From assembly GCA_949317995.1 (NCBI GenBank), contig OX439052.1:39558432-39622431 (forward strand): a DNA stretch of 64,000 nt. Direction: 5' to 3'. This document shows positions 33,146 to 43,569 of this stretch, piece after piece. This DNA comes from Acholoe squamosa. Lineage: Eukaryota; Annelida; Polychaeta; Phyllodocida; Polynoidae. Every line of letters begins with the position of its first letter. The stretch's first letter is position 1. The notes beneath the pieces were generated by a model. The model ran no database searches. It was not told the DNA's origin and was given only the letters and a program-made list of their open reading frames with translations. Position numbers and translations under genes: made by a program.

Positions 33146-33417
33146 CATTAAGGAGTTGAGGGAATCTAATATAGGGAGTCTAAATTGGTTTGTATATTTA
33201 TGAGGGTTTCAATTTGTGAATTTGTGAATTTGCTGCCGAGAATAACATGGAATAGAATGTGTCTTGTCTGGACTGTCGCTCTAGGTTTAACAGAATGTTT
33301 GAGATGTTATTGTTCAAATGCTGGAGTTTCGAGCCGATTTGGATCAGTGCATCGTTGGTATCATATTGAATACTGGAGAAGGCGCTTAGGGACTTGTAAT
33401 TAATTCAGATATATTTA
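33146..33417 (-). pseudogene. Envelope-like ORF D, stalk fragment
   Basis: The minus strand reads ALIQIGSKLQHLNNNISNIL and then NLERQSRQDTFYSMLF, heptad-rich helix like the stalk of F-type envelope proteins and comparable in position to DALIIIAARMNTVQ of element C's env. It ends with TTTA, the left target duplication of element B. The other part of D is at the right end of the window (63,036-63,550). Duplicate at 36,246-36,517. Confidence 0.5.
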
Positions 33418-33814
33418 TGTAGTGGTTCTTCTCGTTAAGTTAGATTGAGTAATCATAACGAAGAGAGAGAAAGTTTCCGGGTAGGCTTTTGTTACATATG
33501 ATCACGGCCTCAGAGGACTACATGCTGCTAGGGCATTCGGTTACCCTTTTGAGTAACGACCTGGTTGAGCAGTGAGTAAAACCACTACTGGAGAACATGG
33601 GGGTAGAACCAGCTTTTTATAGGGGAAAAGCCCGTGAAACTCAGACCGGCCACGTGACGTGTGGCGGACGAGTGGTAGGCCCCCTGGTGTAATGGATACA
33701 AACAGAGAGGCAGGTGCTGCCACCTACCATCCGGATTCCCCCACTACACCAGAAGACCTATGTCTAAGTCCCACGGGTACATGAACGTATAAGTGTAAAT
33801 ACCATACCCCTACA
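33418..33814 (-). repeat. Element B 3' LTR, duplication copy 1 (397 bp)
   Basis: Ends TGTAG and CTACA, preceded by TTTA. On the minus strand it has TATA box CTATAAAAAG. Compared with the 5' LTR it lacks a 21-bp piece holding AATAAA and has about ten extra bases (cttttgagta). Followed on the plus strand by the complement of the polypurine tract. Confidence 0.9.
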
Positions 33815-33829
33815 TTGCCCCCCTTAGAC
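33815..33829 (-). other. Element B polypurine tract (copy 1)
   Basis: GTCTAAGGGGGGCAA on the minus strand, directly before the 3' LTR. It shows that B runs leftward. The duplicate is at 36,915-36,929. Confidence 0.82.
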
Positions 33830-35178
33830 AATAACTTGGGGGTAATTAAACCGCAGTGTATTAATAACCTGGTAAGTGATTGTTTACAATACTAAAAAGG
33901 GGTATTAATTACACTTGCTCGATGTGAAATAGGCAATAGTATGAGACTATCCTATTTCTGAAAAATTATACAATAATAGCATCGAGTATTGTTCATCACA
34001 TTTCCACCAGTAACCATGACAACCACATATGATAAATATAAATATCACAGATTATATTAACATTTGACAACAGTAGAGTCCGGAAAAGGACCGGTGGTTG
34101 TAAGTATTAATCGTATTACAGTTATTAAACCCGGAAAAAAATGTTCTGACTTTTTAAATTAACAACTCTGTCCACTTTTAAAGTGAACTTAACAATAAAG
34201 ATCGGATATAAATAATCATTCTGATACCATATGAACACAATAAGATTTTAACCTGAGTAATATAATACTAAGTTTAGAGAAATCCATTGGACCTTCTCTA
34301 TTTTATAGAAAAATATTTATATATTTGAGGCCTAGCTCAATTTATACCTTAGTGTTTGATATTTACAAAATACAGAAGAAGTATAGTCTCTTAATATGTT
34401 GAGACCAGGAATGACCTATTTAGACAAGTACAGGTCTAGTACTACCTTAAATAACTTCTAGGATACGCAGATCCAGTATATTTATAGGTAAGTACCTTTA
34501 TATAATAATATACCTTTATAAAAGATATTAAAGTTATAAATACAGTTTTACATGCAATACAATAATACTAACAAAGTTTTGTGTTTATTAGGTGGAGAAC
34601 ATAGGTGGAGCCGGATGCTGCTGATGTCTTAGTATGGGCGAGCTGAACCCTGATGCCTGAAGTGCTATGTTAATCTTGGAATTTGTAGATTTTGAGTGAG
34701 CTGAACCCTGATGCCTGAAGTGCTATAGAAGAATATGTAGATGGGCATAGCTAAACCCTGTTGCCTGTAGTGCTAGCTAACTAAAAGTAGTAGTAGATCC
34801 AGTTGTAGACTATTGATGGACTTTATGGGCATAGCTAAACCCGGATGCCTGTAGTGCTAGCTGACAAGTAGTAGTAGTAGTGTAGTAGTAAATCCGGTTG
34901 TAGAGTCCATATTAACATATTCCGGTATTAAAGATCCATAGTTCACTAATAGGCACAGTCTTTATGTAATAGCACAGTACAGTTATAATATTGACAGCAT
35001 TCATACTCCTTCTCCAAGGTGACTTGTTTTTCAGCTTTTAGTTTCTGGATTAGGGTACAGTTTTATACCCGAATCGATACTTAGCGGGTTGGATAAGAAA
35101 AATAAATTCTCATCCAACAATACATAGGTAATAACACCTCAGGACACACAATCATGTCCGACCTCCATGCAACAGTTT
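33830..35178 (-). other. Element B 3' untranslated region (copy 1), with four-fold motif
   Basis: AT-rich, no coding. At about 34,635, 34,695, 34,745 and 34,827 a motif recurs as GAGCTGAACCCTGATGCCTG plus AAGTGCTA or ATAGCTAAACCCTGTTGCCT plus GTAGTGCTA. The duplicate region is 36,930-38,278. An RNA-level role is possible but unproven. Confidence 0.6.
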
Positions 35179-36030
35179 TCACTGTTCCATGTTCTCCTCG
35201 GGTGGCTGGTTTGGACCCGGTTGTTGAGCCTGTGGCTGAACAAGTGAGTCTACACCAGCTCCATCCGTAGGTACAGCTAATGCGGGGACAGCTGGTGTTA
35301 ATTTCACCTTCTGGTGTGCTTTGAACAAGGTCAAAGCATGTCCAGGTGTGCCGTCCCAGTTATCCATGATAACTCCAAAAACCTTGAAGAACTTTTGTTG
35401 GTTCTTCATGTTCATTGCTCGTTCTAGGTCGAGCATCTGAGAAGCTGTTTCCTTCTCGGATAAGGCTTCTTGCCACAGATTAGCAGCTTCCTGCTTCTCT
35501 TTGGCAACATCAGCCTTTATCTGAGTAGAGATTCGGTTAATCTCTGACTTCTGGATTGCATCTATGCACTAGAGAGTGCTCGACACGGTCCGACAGTACA
35601 TATCCAAATGGAGGTTTTCCAAGTGGTGCTGCAACGTTTCAAATTGCTTGGTTTGAATGGTACAAGACAATTTATTCTCCTTCTTGAAGAAGGTCTCCAC
35701 CGTCTGGATCATCTTAGGCCGATGAACCACAGCACCAGGTGGGGGTACCTGACCCTGAGGTTTCGGCTGCGAACTAGACCCACTCGCAGTGACAGCAGTA
35801 GTAGCCACACTAGCGGTGGTCATAGGAGGGCCTTGGTTTGGTAGTCTCTGGGCTAGGGGCAACCGCGACAATTCCCTTCTAAGGTCTGTAACCGTCAACA
35901 ATGGTACGGGTGGACATTGTCTCACCACAGCACTCATTGTAGGTAGTGCAGCTTGACCTCCTGCCGGCAGTTCCTTCTTGACCCTCCCATACTGATCAAA
36001 GATTTGCATCTCTGGTCCGGGTGGGCCCAT
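35179..36030 (-). pseudogene. Element B accessory protein, coiled-coil part (duplication copy 1)
   Basis: Same coding as 38,279-39,103, but a TAG replaces the Gln codon at about 35,572, splitting the frame into 35,179-35,436 and 35,569-36,030. It is truncated at 36,030 by the duplication join to element A RT. Confidence 0.75.
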
Positions 36031-36517
36031 AGCAGGGCACTGCTTCGGGTCTCACTTTGGTGGGCCTAGCCCAAGTCATTATGTCGCTAATTTTCCCCGG
36101 GATAGCTTCTATACCCTGTTCAGACACGATTCGGCATAGGTAAATCTTCCCTAATAAACCCCTCAACATCTCCTCCATCATTCGCTCGAATGTGGCGGGA
36201 GCGTTACACAAACCAAATGCCATTCGATCGAATTCATAGAGCCCCCATTAAGGAGTTGAGGGAATCTAATATAGGGAGTCTAAATTGGTTTGTATATTTA
36301 TGAGGGTTTCAATTTGTGAATTTGTGAATTTGCTGCCGAGAATAACATGGAATAGAATGTGTCTTGTCTGGACTGTCGCTCTAGGTTTAACAGAATGTTT
36401 GAGATGTTATTGTTCAAATGCTGGAGTTTCGAGCCGATTTGGATCAGTGCATCGTTGGTATCATATTGAATACTGGAGAAGGCGCTTAGGGACTTGTAAT
36501 TAATTCAGATATATTTA

Positions 36518-36914
36518 TGTAGTGGTTCGTCTCGTTAAGTTAGATTGAGTAATCATAACGAAGAGAGAGAAAGTTTCCGGGTAGGCTTTTGTTACATATG
36601 ATCACGGCCTCAGAGGACTACATGCTGCTAGGGCATTCGGTTACCCTTTTGAGTAACGACCTGGTTGAGCAGTGAGTAAAACCACTACTGGAGAACATGG
36701 GGGTAGAACCAGCTTTTTATAGGGGAAAAGCCCGTGAAACTCAGACCGGCCACGTGACGTGTGGCGGACGAGTGGTAGGCCCCCTGGTGTAATGGATACA
36801 AACAGAGAGGCAGGTGCTGCCACCTACCATCCGGATTCCCCCACTACACCAGAAGACCTATGTCTGAGTCCCACGGGTACATGAACGTATAAGTGTAAAT
36901 ACCATACCCCTACA
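36518..36914 (-). repeat. Element B 3' LTR, duplication copy 2 (397 bp)
   Basis: Nearly identical to 33,418-33,814, with the same TTTA flank because the flank was duplicated with it. It differs by single bases (gttcgtctcg, tctgagtcc). Confidence 0.9.
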
Positions 36915-38278
36915 TTGCCCCCCTTAGACAATAACTTGGGGGTAATTAAACCGCAGTGTATTAATAACCTGGTAAGTGATTGTTTACAATACTAAAAAGG
37001 GGTATTAATTACACTTGCTCGATGTGAAATAGGCTATAGTATGAGACTATCCTATTTCTCAAAAATTATACAATAATAGCATCGAGTATTGTTCATCACA
37101 TTTCCACCAGTAACCATGACAACCACATATGATAAATATAAATATCACAGATTATATTAACATTTGACAACAGTAGAGTCCGGAAAAGGACCGGTGGTTG
37201 TAAGTATTAATCGTATTACAGTTATTAAACCCGGAAAAAAATGTTCTGACTTTTTAAATTAACAACTCTGTCCACTTTTAAAGTGAACTTAACAATAAAG
37301 ATCGGATATAAATAATCATTCTGATACCATATGAACACAATAAGATTTTAACCTGAGTAATATAATACTAAGTTTAGAGAAATCCATTGGACCTTCTCTA
37401 TTTTATAGAAAAATATTTATATATTTGAGGCCTAGCTCAATTTATACCTTAGTGTTTGATATTTACAAAATACAGAAGAAGTATAGTCTCTTAATATGTT
37501 GAGACCAGGAATGACCTATTTAGACAAGTACAGGTCTAGTACTACCTTAAATAACTTCTAGGATACGCAGATCCAGTATATTTATAGGTAAGTACCTTTA
37601 TATAATAATATACCTTTATAAAAGATATTAAAGTTATAAATACAGTTTTACATGCAATACAATAATACTAACAAAGTTTTGTGTTTATTAGGTGGAGAAC
37701 ATAGGTGGAGCCGGATGCTGCTGATGTCTTAGTATGGGCGAGCTGAACCCTGATGCCTGAAGTGCTATGTTAATCTTGGAATTTGTAGATTTTGAGTGAG
37801 CTGAACCCTGATGCCTGAAGTGCTATAGAAGAATATGTAGATGGGCGTAGCTAAACCCTGTTGCCTGTAGTGCTAGCTAACTAAAAGTAGTAGTAGATCC
37901 AGTTGTAGACTATTGATGGACTTTATGGGCATAGCTAAACCCGGATGCCTGTAGTGCTAGCTGACAAGTAGTAGTAGTAGTGTAGTAGTAAATCCGGTTG
38001 TAGAGTCCATATTAACATATTCCGGTATTAAAGATCCATAGTTCACTAATAGGCACAGTCTTTATGTAATAGCACAGTACAGTTATAATATTGACAGCAT
38101 TCATACTCCTTCTCCAAGGTGACTTGTTTTTCAGCTTTTAGTTTCCGGATTAGGGTACAGTTTTATACCCGAATCGATACTTAGCGGGTTGGATAAGAAA
38201 AATAAATTCTCATCCAACAATACATAGGTAATAACACCTCAGGACACACAATCATGTCCGACCTCCATGCAACAGTTT

Positions 38279-39046
38279 TCACTGTTCCATGTTCTCCTCG
38301 GGTGGCTTGTTTGGACCCGGTTGTTGAGCCTGTGGCTGAACAAGTGAGTCTACACCAGCTCCATCCGTAGGTACAGCTAATGCGGGGACAGCTGGTGTTA
38401 ATTTCACCTTCTGGTGTGCTTTGAACAAGGTCAAAGCATGTCCAGGTGTGCCGTCCCAGTTATCCATGATAACTCCAAAAACCTTGAAGAACTTTTGTTG
38501 GTTCTTCATGTTCATTGCTCGTTCTAGGTCGAGCATCTGAGAAGCTGTTTCCTTCTCGGATAAGGCTTCTTGCCACAGATTAGCAGCTTCCTGCTTCTCT
38601 TTGGCAACATCAGCCTTTATCTGAGTAGAGATTCGGTTAATCTCTGACTTCTGGATTGCATCTATGCACTGGAGAGTGCTCGACACGGTCCGACAGTACA
38701 TATCCAAATGGAGGTTTTCCAAGTGGTGCTGCAACGTTTCAAATTGCTTGGTTTGAATGGTACAAGACAATTTATTCTCCTTCTTGAAGAAGGTCTCCAC
38801 CGTCTGGATCATCTTAGGCCGATGAACCACAGCACCAGGTGGGGGTACCTGACCCTGAGGTTTCGGCTGCGAACTAGACCCACTCGCAGTGACAGCAGTA
38901 GTAGCCACACTAGCGGTGGTCATAGGAGGGCCTTGGTTTGGTAGTCTCTGGGCTAGGGGCAACCGCGACAATTCCCTTCTAAGGTCTGTAACCGTCAACA
39001 ATGGTACGGGTGGACATTGTCTCACCACAGCACTCATTGTAGGTAG
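38279..39046 (-). pseudogene. Element B accessory protein, coiled-coil C-terminal part (copy 2)
   Basis: About 255 residues of element coding to the stop at 38,279. A Pro/Gln-rich linker (SSSQPKPQGQVPPPGAVV) is followed by a helical region: QTVETFFKKENKLSCTIQ, FETLQHHLENLHLDMYC, EINRISTQIKADVAKEKQEA, LDLERAMNMKNQQKFFKVFG. The tail is Pro/Gln-rich. It aligns in position and partly in sequence with the element A part at 27,415-28,017. A 245-bp insertion at 39,047 breaks it from its N-terminal continuation (39,292-39,556). Confidence 0.65.
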
Positions 39047-39291
39047 CAGAGATGTCAGTTCGATATTTGGCGAAACTCTGAAAATTATTTTTGGGCACTT
39101 CAAAAGTGGGGTTATGCCCTAATCAGAGTGACAAATCCCTTCAAAATTAATCACTTAGGGTTTGGTGTATCTTTAAGGATTATCAGAATTATAAAATATT
39201 CATTTTAAATTTTTTTTCTTATTATTTCTGTAGTAAAATATCACCTTTGAAACTCTGAAATCAGAGAAAATCTGAAACTCTGACATCTCTG
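39047..39291. mobile_element. 245-bp MITE-like insertion
   Basis: Begins CAGAGATGTCAG and ends CTGACATCTCTG, a perfect 12-bp inverted repeat. It is flanked by AGGTAG on both sides (39,041-39,046 and 39,292-39,297). The empty site is preserved in copy 1 of the duplication at 35,941, which proves the limits. The inside is AT-rich with internal CTCTGAAA repeats and no coding. Superfamily uncertain; a 5-6 bp duplication with CAG ends would fit hAT5. Confidence 0.93.
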
Positions 39292-40182
39292 AGGTAGTGC
39301 AGCTTGACCTCCTGCCGGCAGTTCCTTCTTGACCCTCCCATACTGATCAAAGATTTGCATCTCTGGTCCGGGTGGGCCCATAGCAGGGCACTGCTTCGGG
39401 TCTCTGACATTCAAAGGCGCACATGTTCGGGAGGGTTGACCACCCGGTCCACTGACACCAAAGAATGTCGGGTTCCTTGCACCACCTCGCGGGGCTGGTG
39501 CTCGTCCATAGTTGGAAGGAGTTCCAGTAGGAGAAGGAAGATGTGGCTTCTTCCATCCCCCATTCGTCTGTTTCTCTAGCGCTTCCAGTGGTGACCTGGA
39601 TCAGCTAGGAGATTCGGACGCCTGTCTCTTCCTATCTGCCACAGAGGGTCCCTGACGGTTATCCCTGCGGCTTCGGATTTCTTCTCTGGATGGAGTTACA
39701 TAAGCCCCACCTCGGCGGCGGGCATTATTACTCCTCCATTCATTCAACAAATCGTACTCCTCCTGAGCATATTCTAGTTTGCCAGACCCGGGAGTCTGGG
39801 CAAACCGAGCCTTCAGCTTCTGGTTAGTACCAGGAACCGTTGGCGCAAACTGCTTCGTACTCGGTGTGAGAGAAGCAAGTTTCTCGGCATTGAGGCTCTT
39901 GAGGTTACCATAGAGCTCAGAGTGAATTTTCATCACTCTATCTATGGCTGCCTCCAGACCCTCTCCATGCGAAGTCACATAATGCCGGACCATGTCTCCA
40001 TGTCGGGGAGTGACACATCCTGTGCATTTAGCACATTTCTTGCCTCTGGTGCATATGAACCTCCACGAGATGACGAAGGAACTCATCTTTCTCGATGAAG
40101 AATTCAACCTCACCTTCACTTTGAGTACAACGTTGATAGGGACAATCCTTGCAATCCTCCCCCTAGTACTCGTCCAGATCAA
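39292..40182 (-). pseudogene. Element B accessory protein, C2H2-like finger part
   Basis: On the minus strand, CKDCPYQRCTQ followed by FLRHLVEVH makes finger 1, in the frame that ends at 40,163. CAKCTGCVTP followed by HGDMVRHYVTSH makes finger 2 in the next frame (39,601-40,182). A frameshift lies between them. After finger 2 comes a helix (GLEAAIDRVMKIHSELYGNL), then a basic linker (RRRGGAYVTPSREEIRSRRD) ending at 39,601; Pro/Gly-rich text continues at 39,556-39,347. Finger order and spacing match element A. A nucleic-acid-binding role is inferred. Confidence 0.62.
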
Positions 40183-40860
40183 ACTTCAGTTTACCCTTCT
40201 GGTCATAATTGTACAGGCCATTGGGTGAATTCTTAATGAATTCCCAATAAATCCAGTACATATTGGCCGGTTTCCTGTCAGAGAGCTTCTTGCGAAGCCA
40301 CTCCTCCATATCCTCACGCCTTTCACAGGTTATCCGAGGGGGTAGCCTCCATACGGATTTACTCCCCTTCAGGTGTCCCCTGTGCAGAGGAATAAAGTTG
40401 GCAAAGTTGCTATTGGCGTTGTCCCAGATAGCAGCCTCTTGCTCGTCAGTCCGAGTGGCGTACACAACTGGGTCAACCGGCTCCTCTCCCTCGGGGTCGG
40501 ATGGTACATCCACAGGTTGCACAACAGGTTGTTGACCTGCGAGAACCTGGGCTGTGGCATCTTGAGCGTCTCCACTCAAATCGGCCATTACGTCGTGGAG
40601 CTTGACGATTGACACACTGAGCTCAACCTTTACGGTCGGGACAGGTGTTCAACTTCCGGAGTTTTGGGTTGAACGTCTACCTCGATAGGTTCAGGTTTGC
40701 GTTGGTTAACCTTCTTCTTATTCCGTCTGTGGGATCTGCCATTAGTAGAGGTGCCAGGCTCGGATGGATCCGTCTCATTGCCGGAGACATCCGAAGCCTT
40801 AGCTCCCTTCTTATTGGCCGAGCGTGGGGACACCCGATAGGTTCGGGTATTGTCGGCCAC
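40163..40860 (-). pseudogene. Element B accessory protein, middle part
   Basis: Two frames. At 40,630-40,860 there is a basic, Ser-rich stretch (RSHRRNKKKVNQRKPEPIEV). At 40,163-40,615 there is an acidic segment (SDPEGEEPVDPVVYATRTDE), then a compact-looking domain with WRLPPRITCERREDMEEWL and NMYWIYWEFIKNSPNGLYNY, running into finger 1. I do not recognise the domain. Density of Trp and Tyr suggests a folded unit. Confidence 0.5.
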
Positions 40861-40900
40861 ACTCGTGCTGGTAGAGGGTTCGGTTACTGACCGCTTCCCT

Positions 40901-41833
40901 TTACCTTATTCTTAGTGGGGGTCCCTTTACCCTTTCCACTAGCTGTTTTCCCTGACTTCTGTTCAGTCTTTGTAGGGGTAGACTGAGCAGTTTTAGGGGA
41001 ACCATCTGCACTTCTGCTGTATCTCCCAAAGTAGGAGTTTCAGCAGGAGACATGAGACGCTCCATCCGATCAGCCATTTTGGCCGTTACCTGCACAGTTG
41101 CTGGCCCGGGGACAAGCTCTGGGTGCGCCAGTGCATACTGCCTCTTCAATAGACGTACTACGAGGTCTTGTATTACCCCGAGTCTGTCTAGTGGAGACAC
41201 ACCAATCCAGGCCTCCTCTGCTTTAATGGTTTGAGACGTAATGGGGACCCCTGGACAGTAATCCACAACAGTGTTACCTGCTGCCTCATACTCCTCCGCT
41301 GTTCCTAGCATTAGGATCTGGTCTCTATCCATGTACCTAGAGACCTTGTCTGCCTTGACACCGGTGTAACCCGTTTTGTCAGACACATAGGAAGGCCTAT
41401 AGAAGGTATTCCTTCGGAAAGCCATCTCTGCGTCCCAGAAGGCTTTACAAAACCATAAATGGACTACCAGTCCTTTGGCCATCTGATGGTAATCCACCAA
41501 CCAGGCTTCCGGAAAGGTATTCGCCCACTGCGGGTGAGCACATTCCCAGATCGCGTTGACAACACGCGCGTCAACTTGTCTGGGCATTCCATAATGGGTG
41601 GGTATCAGCATTTCCTCAGAAATAGCCAACATCTGTCCGTCATAGGGACCGGCTACGTCATGCCACTCAGGACTGTCTGGTAGGGGTAGCTTTAGGTACA
41701 TTGGCCTGTCAACCGGAGAAGCAGGTCCCAAAGCACCGTATGAGGTACTCCCACCCAGACGAGGCGGTAGTTGAGGGGGAGGTGGCATTAGAGCCCTGTC
41801 GTGAGACTGAACTCCTGCCAGCTCTCCACTCAA
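40901..41833 (-). pseudogene. Element B accessory protein, N-terminal folded domain, unknown
   Basis: 310 residues after a Pro-rich head (MPPPPQLPPRLGG). The body contains SPEWHDVAGPYDGQMLAI, VVNAIWECAHPQWANTFPEA, GLVVHLWFCKAFWDAEMAFR and VSRYMDRDQILMLGTAEEYE, then GVSPLDRLGVIQDLVVRLLK. No transmembrane segment, signal peptide, protease or nuclease motif is visible, so it is not an envelope protein. The start is the first Met after the integrase gap. It follows integrase by about 160 bases on the same strand. Confidence 0.55.
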
Positions 41834-41997
41834 ACTTTTGGATGGAGGGGCTACATAAGGCTCACCTACATCAATTGACTGCTGAACACTACAGCGTTCT
41901 AACTAGCTTTTAGACCTGTGTCATAACCAACTTTCTGCCAACGTGCAGTTTTCTGCAACTCATCTCTAACCCTCTCATAGGCTTGTTTGAAGTTATC

Positions 41998-42767
41998 TCA
42001 TAGAAACTCTACAAACATCACCTGGCAAGGGGCTTCCGGATTCATTCTTATTACGGAAAACACCAAATCTGCTGGCATAATTAAATCCTCTCCAAAAACG
42101 AGGAGATTAGGAGAACAGTTTGTGCTCGAGTGTACAGTGCCATTATAAGCATGTACCACGAATTCACATTGTTCATCCAATCGTCCATCTGCTCATTTAC
42201 TAGAGACTTCAATACTTGGATCAGAGTCCTATTGAATCTCTCTACTTGTCCATCACTCTGTGGCCTATAGGGATTAGTTCTTGTCTTGCAAATTGCTAGA
42301 CAATTACACATCTCTTGCCACAGGCTAGACTCAAATTCTCTTCCCTGGTCACTATGTAACATGAGTGGGACACCTAGGTGCAATACCCACCCTTTTACAA
42401 AGGCCATAGCACAAGTAGCAGCCTTATGATCCGGTAAAGGAAACACTCGGGTGCTATTGGTATAATAATCTGACATGACCATCATACATGTGTTGCGACT
42501 AGGAGTGGGAGGAATCCCACTAATAATGTCAACAGCTACTCTAGCAAATCTTACACCAAACAGTTCCTGGGATAATGGCCGTTTGCCTAACCCGGGTCCT
42601 GGTTTGTTCTTACAGCATTCGGGACAGGTCTCTACCCATCGGGTGAGATCTGTAGTCATGCCAGGCCAATAGTATCGTCTGGATAGACGTTCTAGAGACT
42701 GTTTCTTTCCAAAGTTGCAAGGTTTTCTTCCTATTAGAATAGTTCTTCCATCGAAATAGAATACCAT
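41998..42767 (-). pseudogene. Element B integrase
   Basis: N-terminal zinc site remnant (CPECC), then the D,D-35-E core: Asp in AVDIISG, Asp in HSDQGREF, Glu in GQVERFNR with 35 residues between. The C-terminal part (NLLVFGEDLIMPADLVF) is in a second frame, 41,998-42,180, so one frameshift near 42,170. Close relative of the element A integrase. Confidence 0.9.
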
Positions 42768-43569
42768 CCCGGACTTCTAGCTCGGCCCATTGAGCTAGGA
42801 ATCGTCTCATCTCCCTGTTCAGACTTCTGGAACTGTTGAATGGTCTCCATGGACCAATCCAAAACATGTTCCGGTTGGGTTTCGAAAGGTACTCGAACCC
42901 CTGCCAATACAGCATTGTGTGCTCCACAATCAGTGCACTCAGCGTTTGCACATTTCCTCACCGAGATTCTAGACAAAGCATCCGCATTCAAATGTTTTGC
43001 CCTGGCTCGGTTTTCAATCTGGCTGTGATTTAGACCGAATTCGGATAGGTGCGCCAACCTGCGACCTATCATCCCCTCTGCATCCTTGAAGTTCAAAACC
43101 ATCTGAGAGAAGAGTGATCAGTCCGTAGAGTGAAATCACTTCCCCACAAAAAGTGCTTGAACTTCTTCGTATAGACCACCACAGCCAACAACTCACGTTT
43201 AGTGGTACAATAATTTCTGCTAGTGTTACTAGCGAAGACTATAGGAACTTCAACCCCATCCTGGACCTGAGAAAGGGCAGCTCCTATGCTTTCATTTCTA
43301 GCATCAGTACCTAGAATGAAATGATCATTCTCCGTCGGGTACTTCAACACAGGTGTACTTGCAAACAAACCCTTTATTTTCATAAAGGCTTCATCTTGCT
43401 CGGATCCCAAAGGAAATCGTTCCTTCCTCACTCCAGGTGTCCAATGGGACAAACCCTGAATAGGAAAGGCGACCCTCGAATATCCTGGTATAAAGTCCCT
43501 GTAATAGGAACAGAATCCAAGAAAGGATCTAACTTCTTTCGCATTCGTGGGTGCCTGCCAACTTGACAC
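42768..43569 (-). pseudogene. Element B RT end and RNase H
   Basis: Starts VRSFLGFCSYYRDFIPGYS (RT thumb region), then RNase H with FILGTDARNESIGAALSQ (the first catalytic residue of the usual LDTDAS is shifted to GTDAR), TKRELLAVV and RTDHSSLRWF. A frameshift follows near 43,095; the remainder, MIGRRLAHLSEFG and AKHLNADALSRI, is in the next frame. Confidence 0.88.

Larger units (their letters stand above)
32954..36052. repeat. 3.1-kb tandem duplication, copy 1
   Basis: Spans the end of element A's RT, the D fragment, the B 3' LTR, its untranslated region and part of the B accessory ORF. It matches 36,053-39,403 at an offset of 3,100 with about nine substitutions. The join at 36,050 is gggtct/cactttggtggg, where B accessory sequence meets A RT sequence. 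Confidence 0.93.
36053..39403. repeat. 3.1-kb tandem duplication, copy 2
   Basis: Second copy, continuing into the rest of element B. It contains a duplicate A RT fragment (36,053-36,245), D fragment (36,246-36,517) and B 3' LTR. The added 245-bp insertion at 39,047 is absent from copy 1. Very high identity means either a recent duplication or an assembly artefact. Confidence 0.93.

Noticed and set aside
40901-41833. Third ORF of element B as an envelope gene
   Set aside because: No signal peptide, membrane anchor or fusion-peptide-like segment; the following parts carry zinc-finger motifs.
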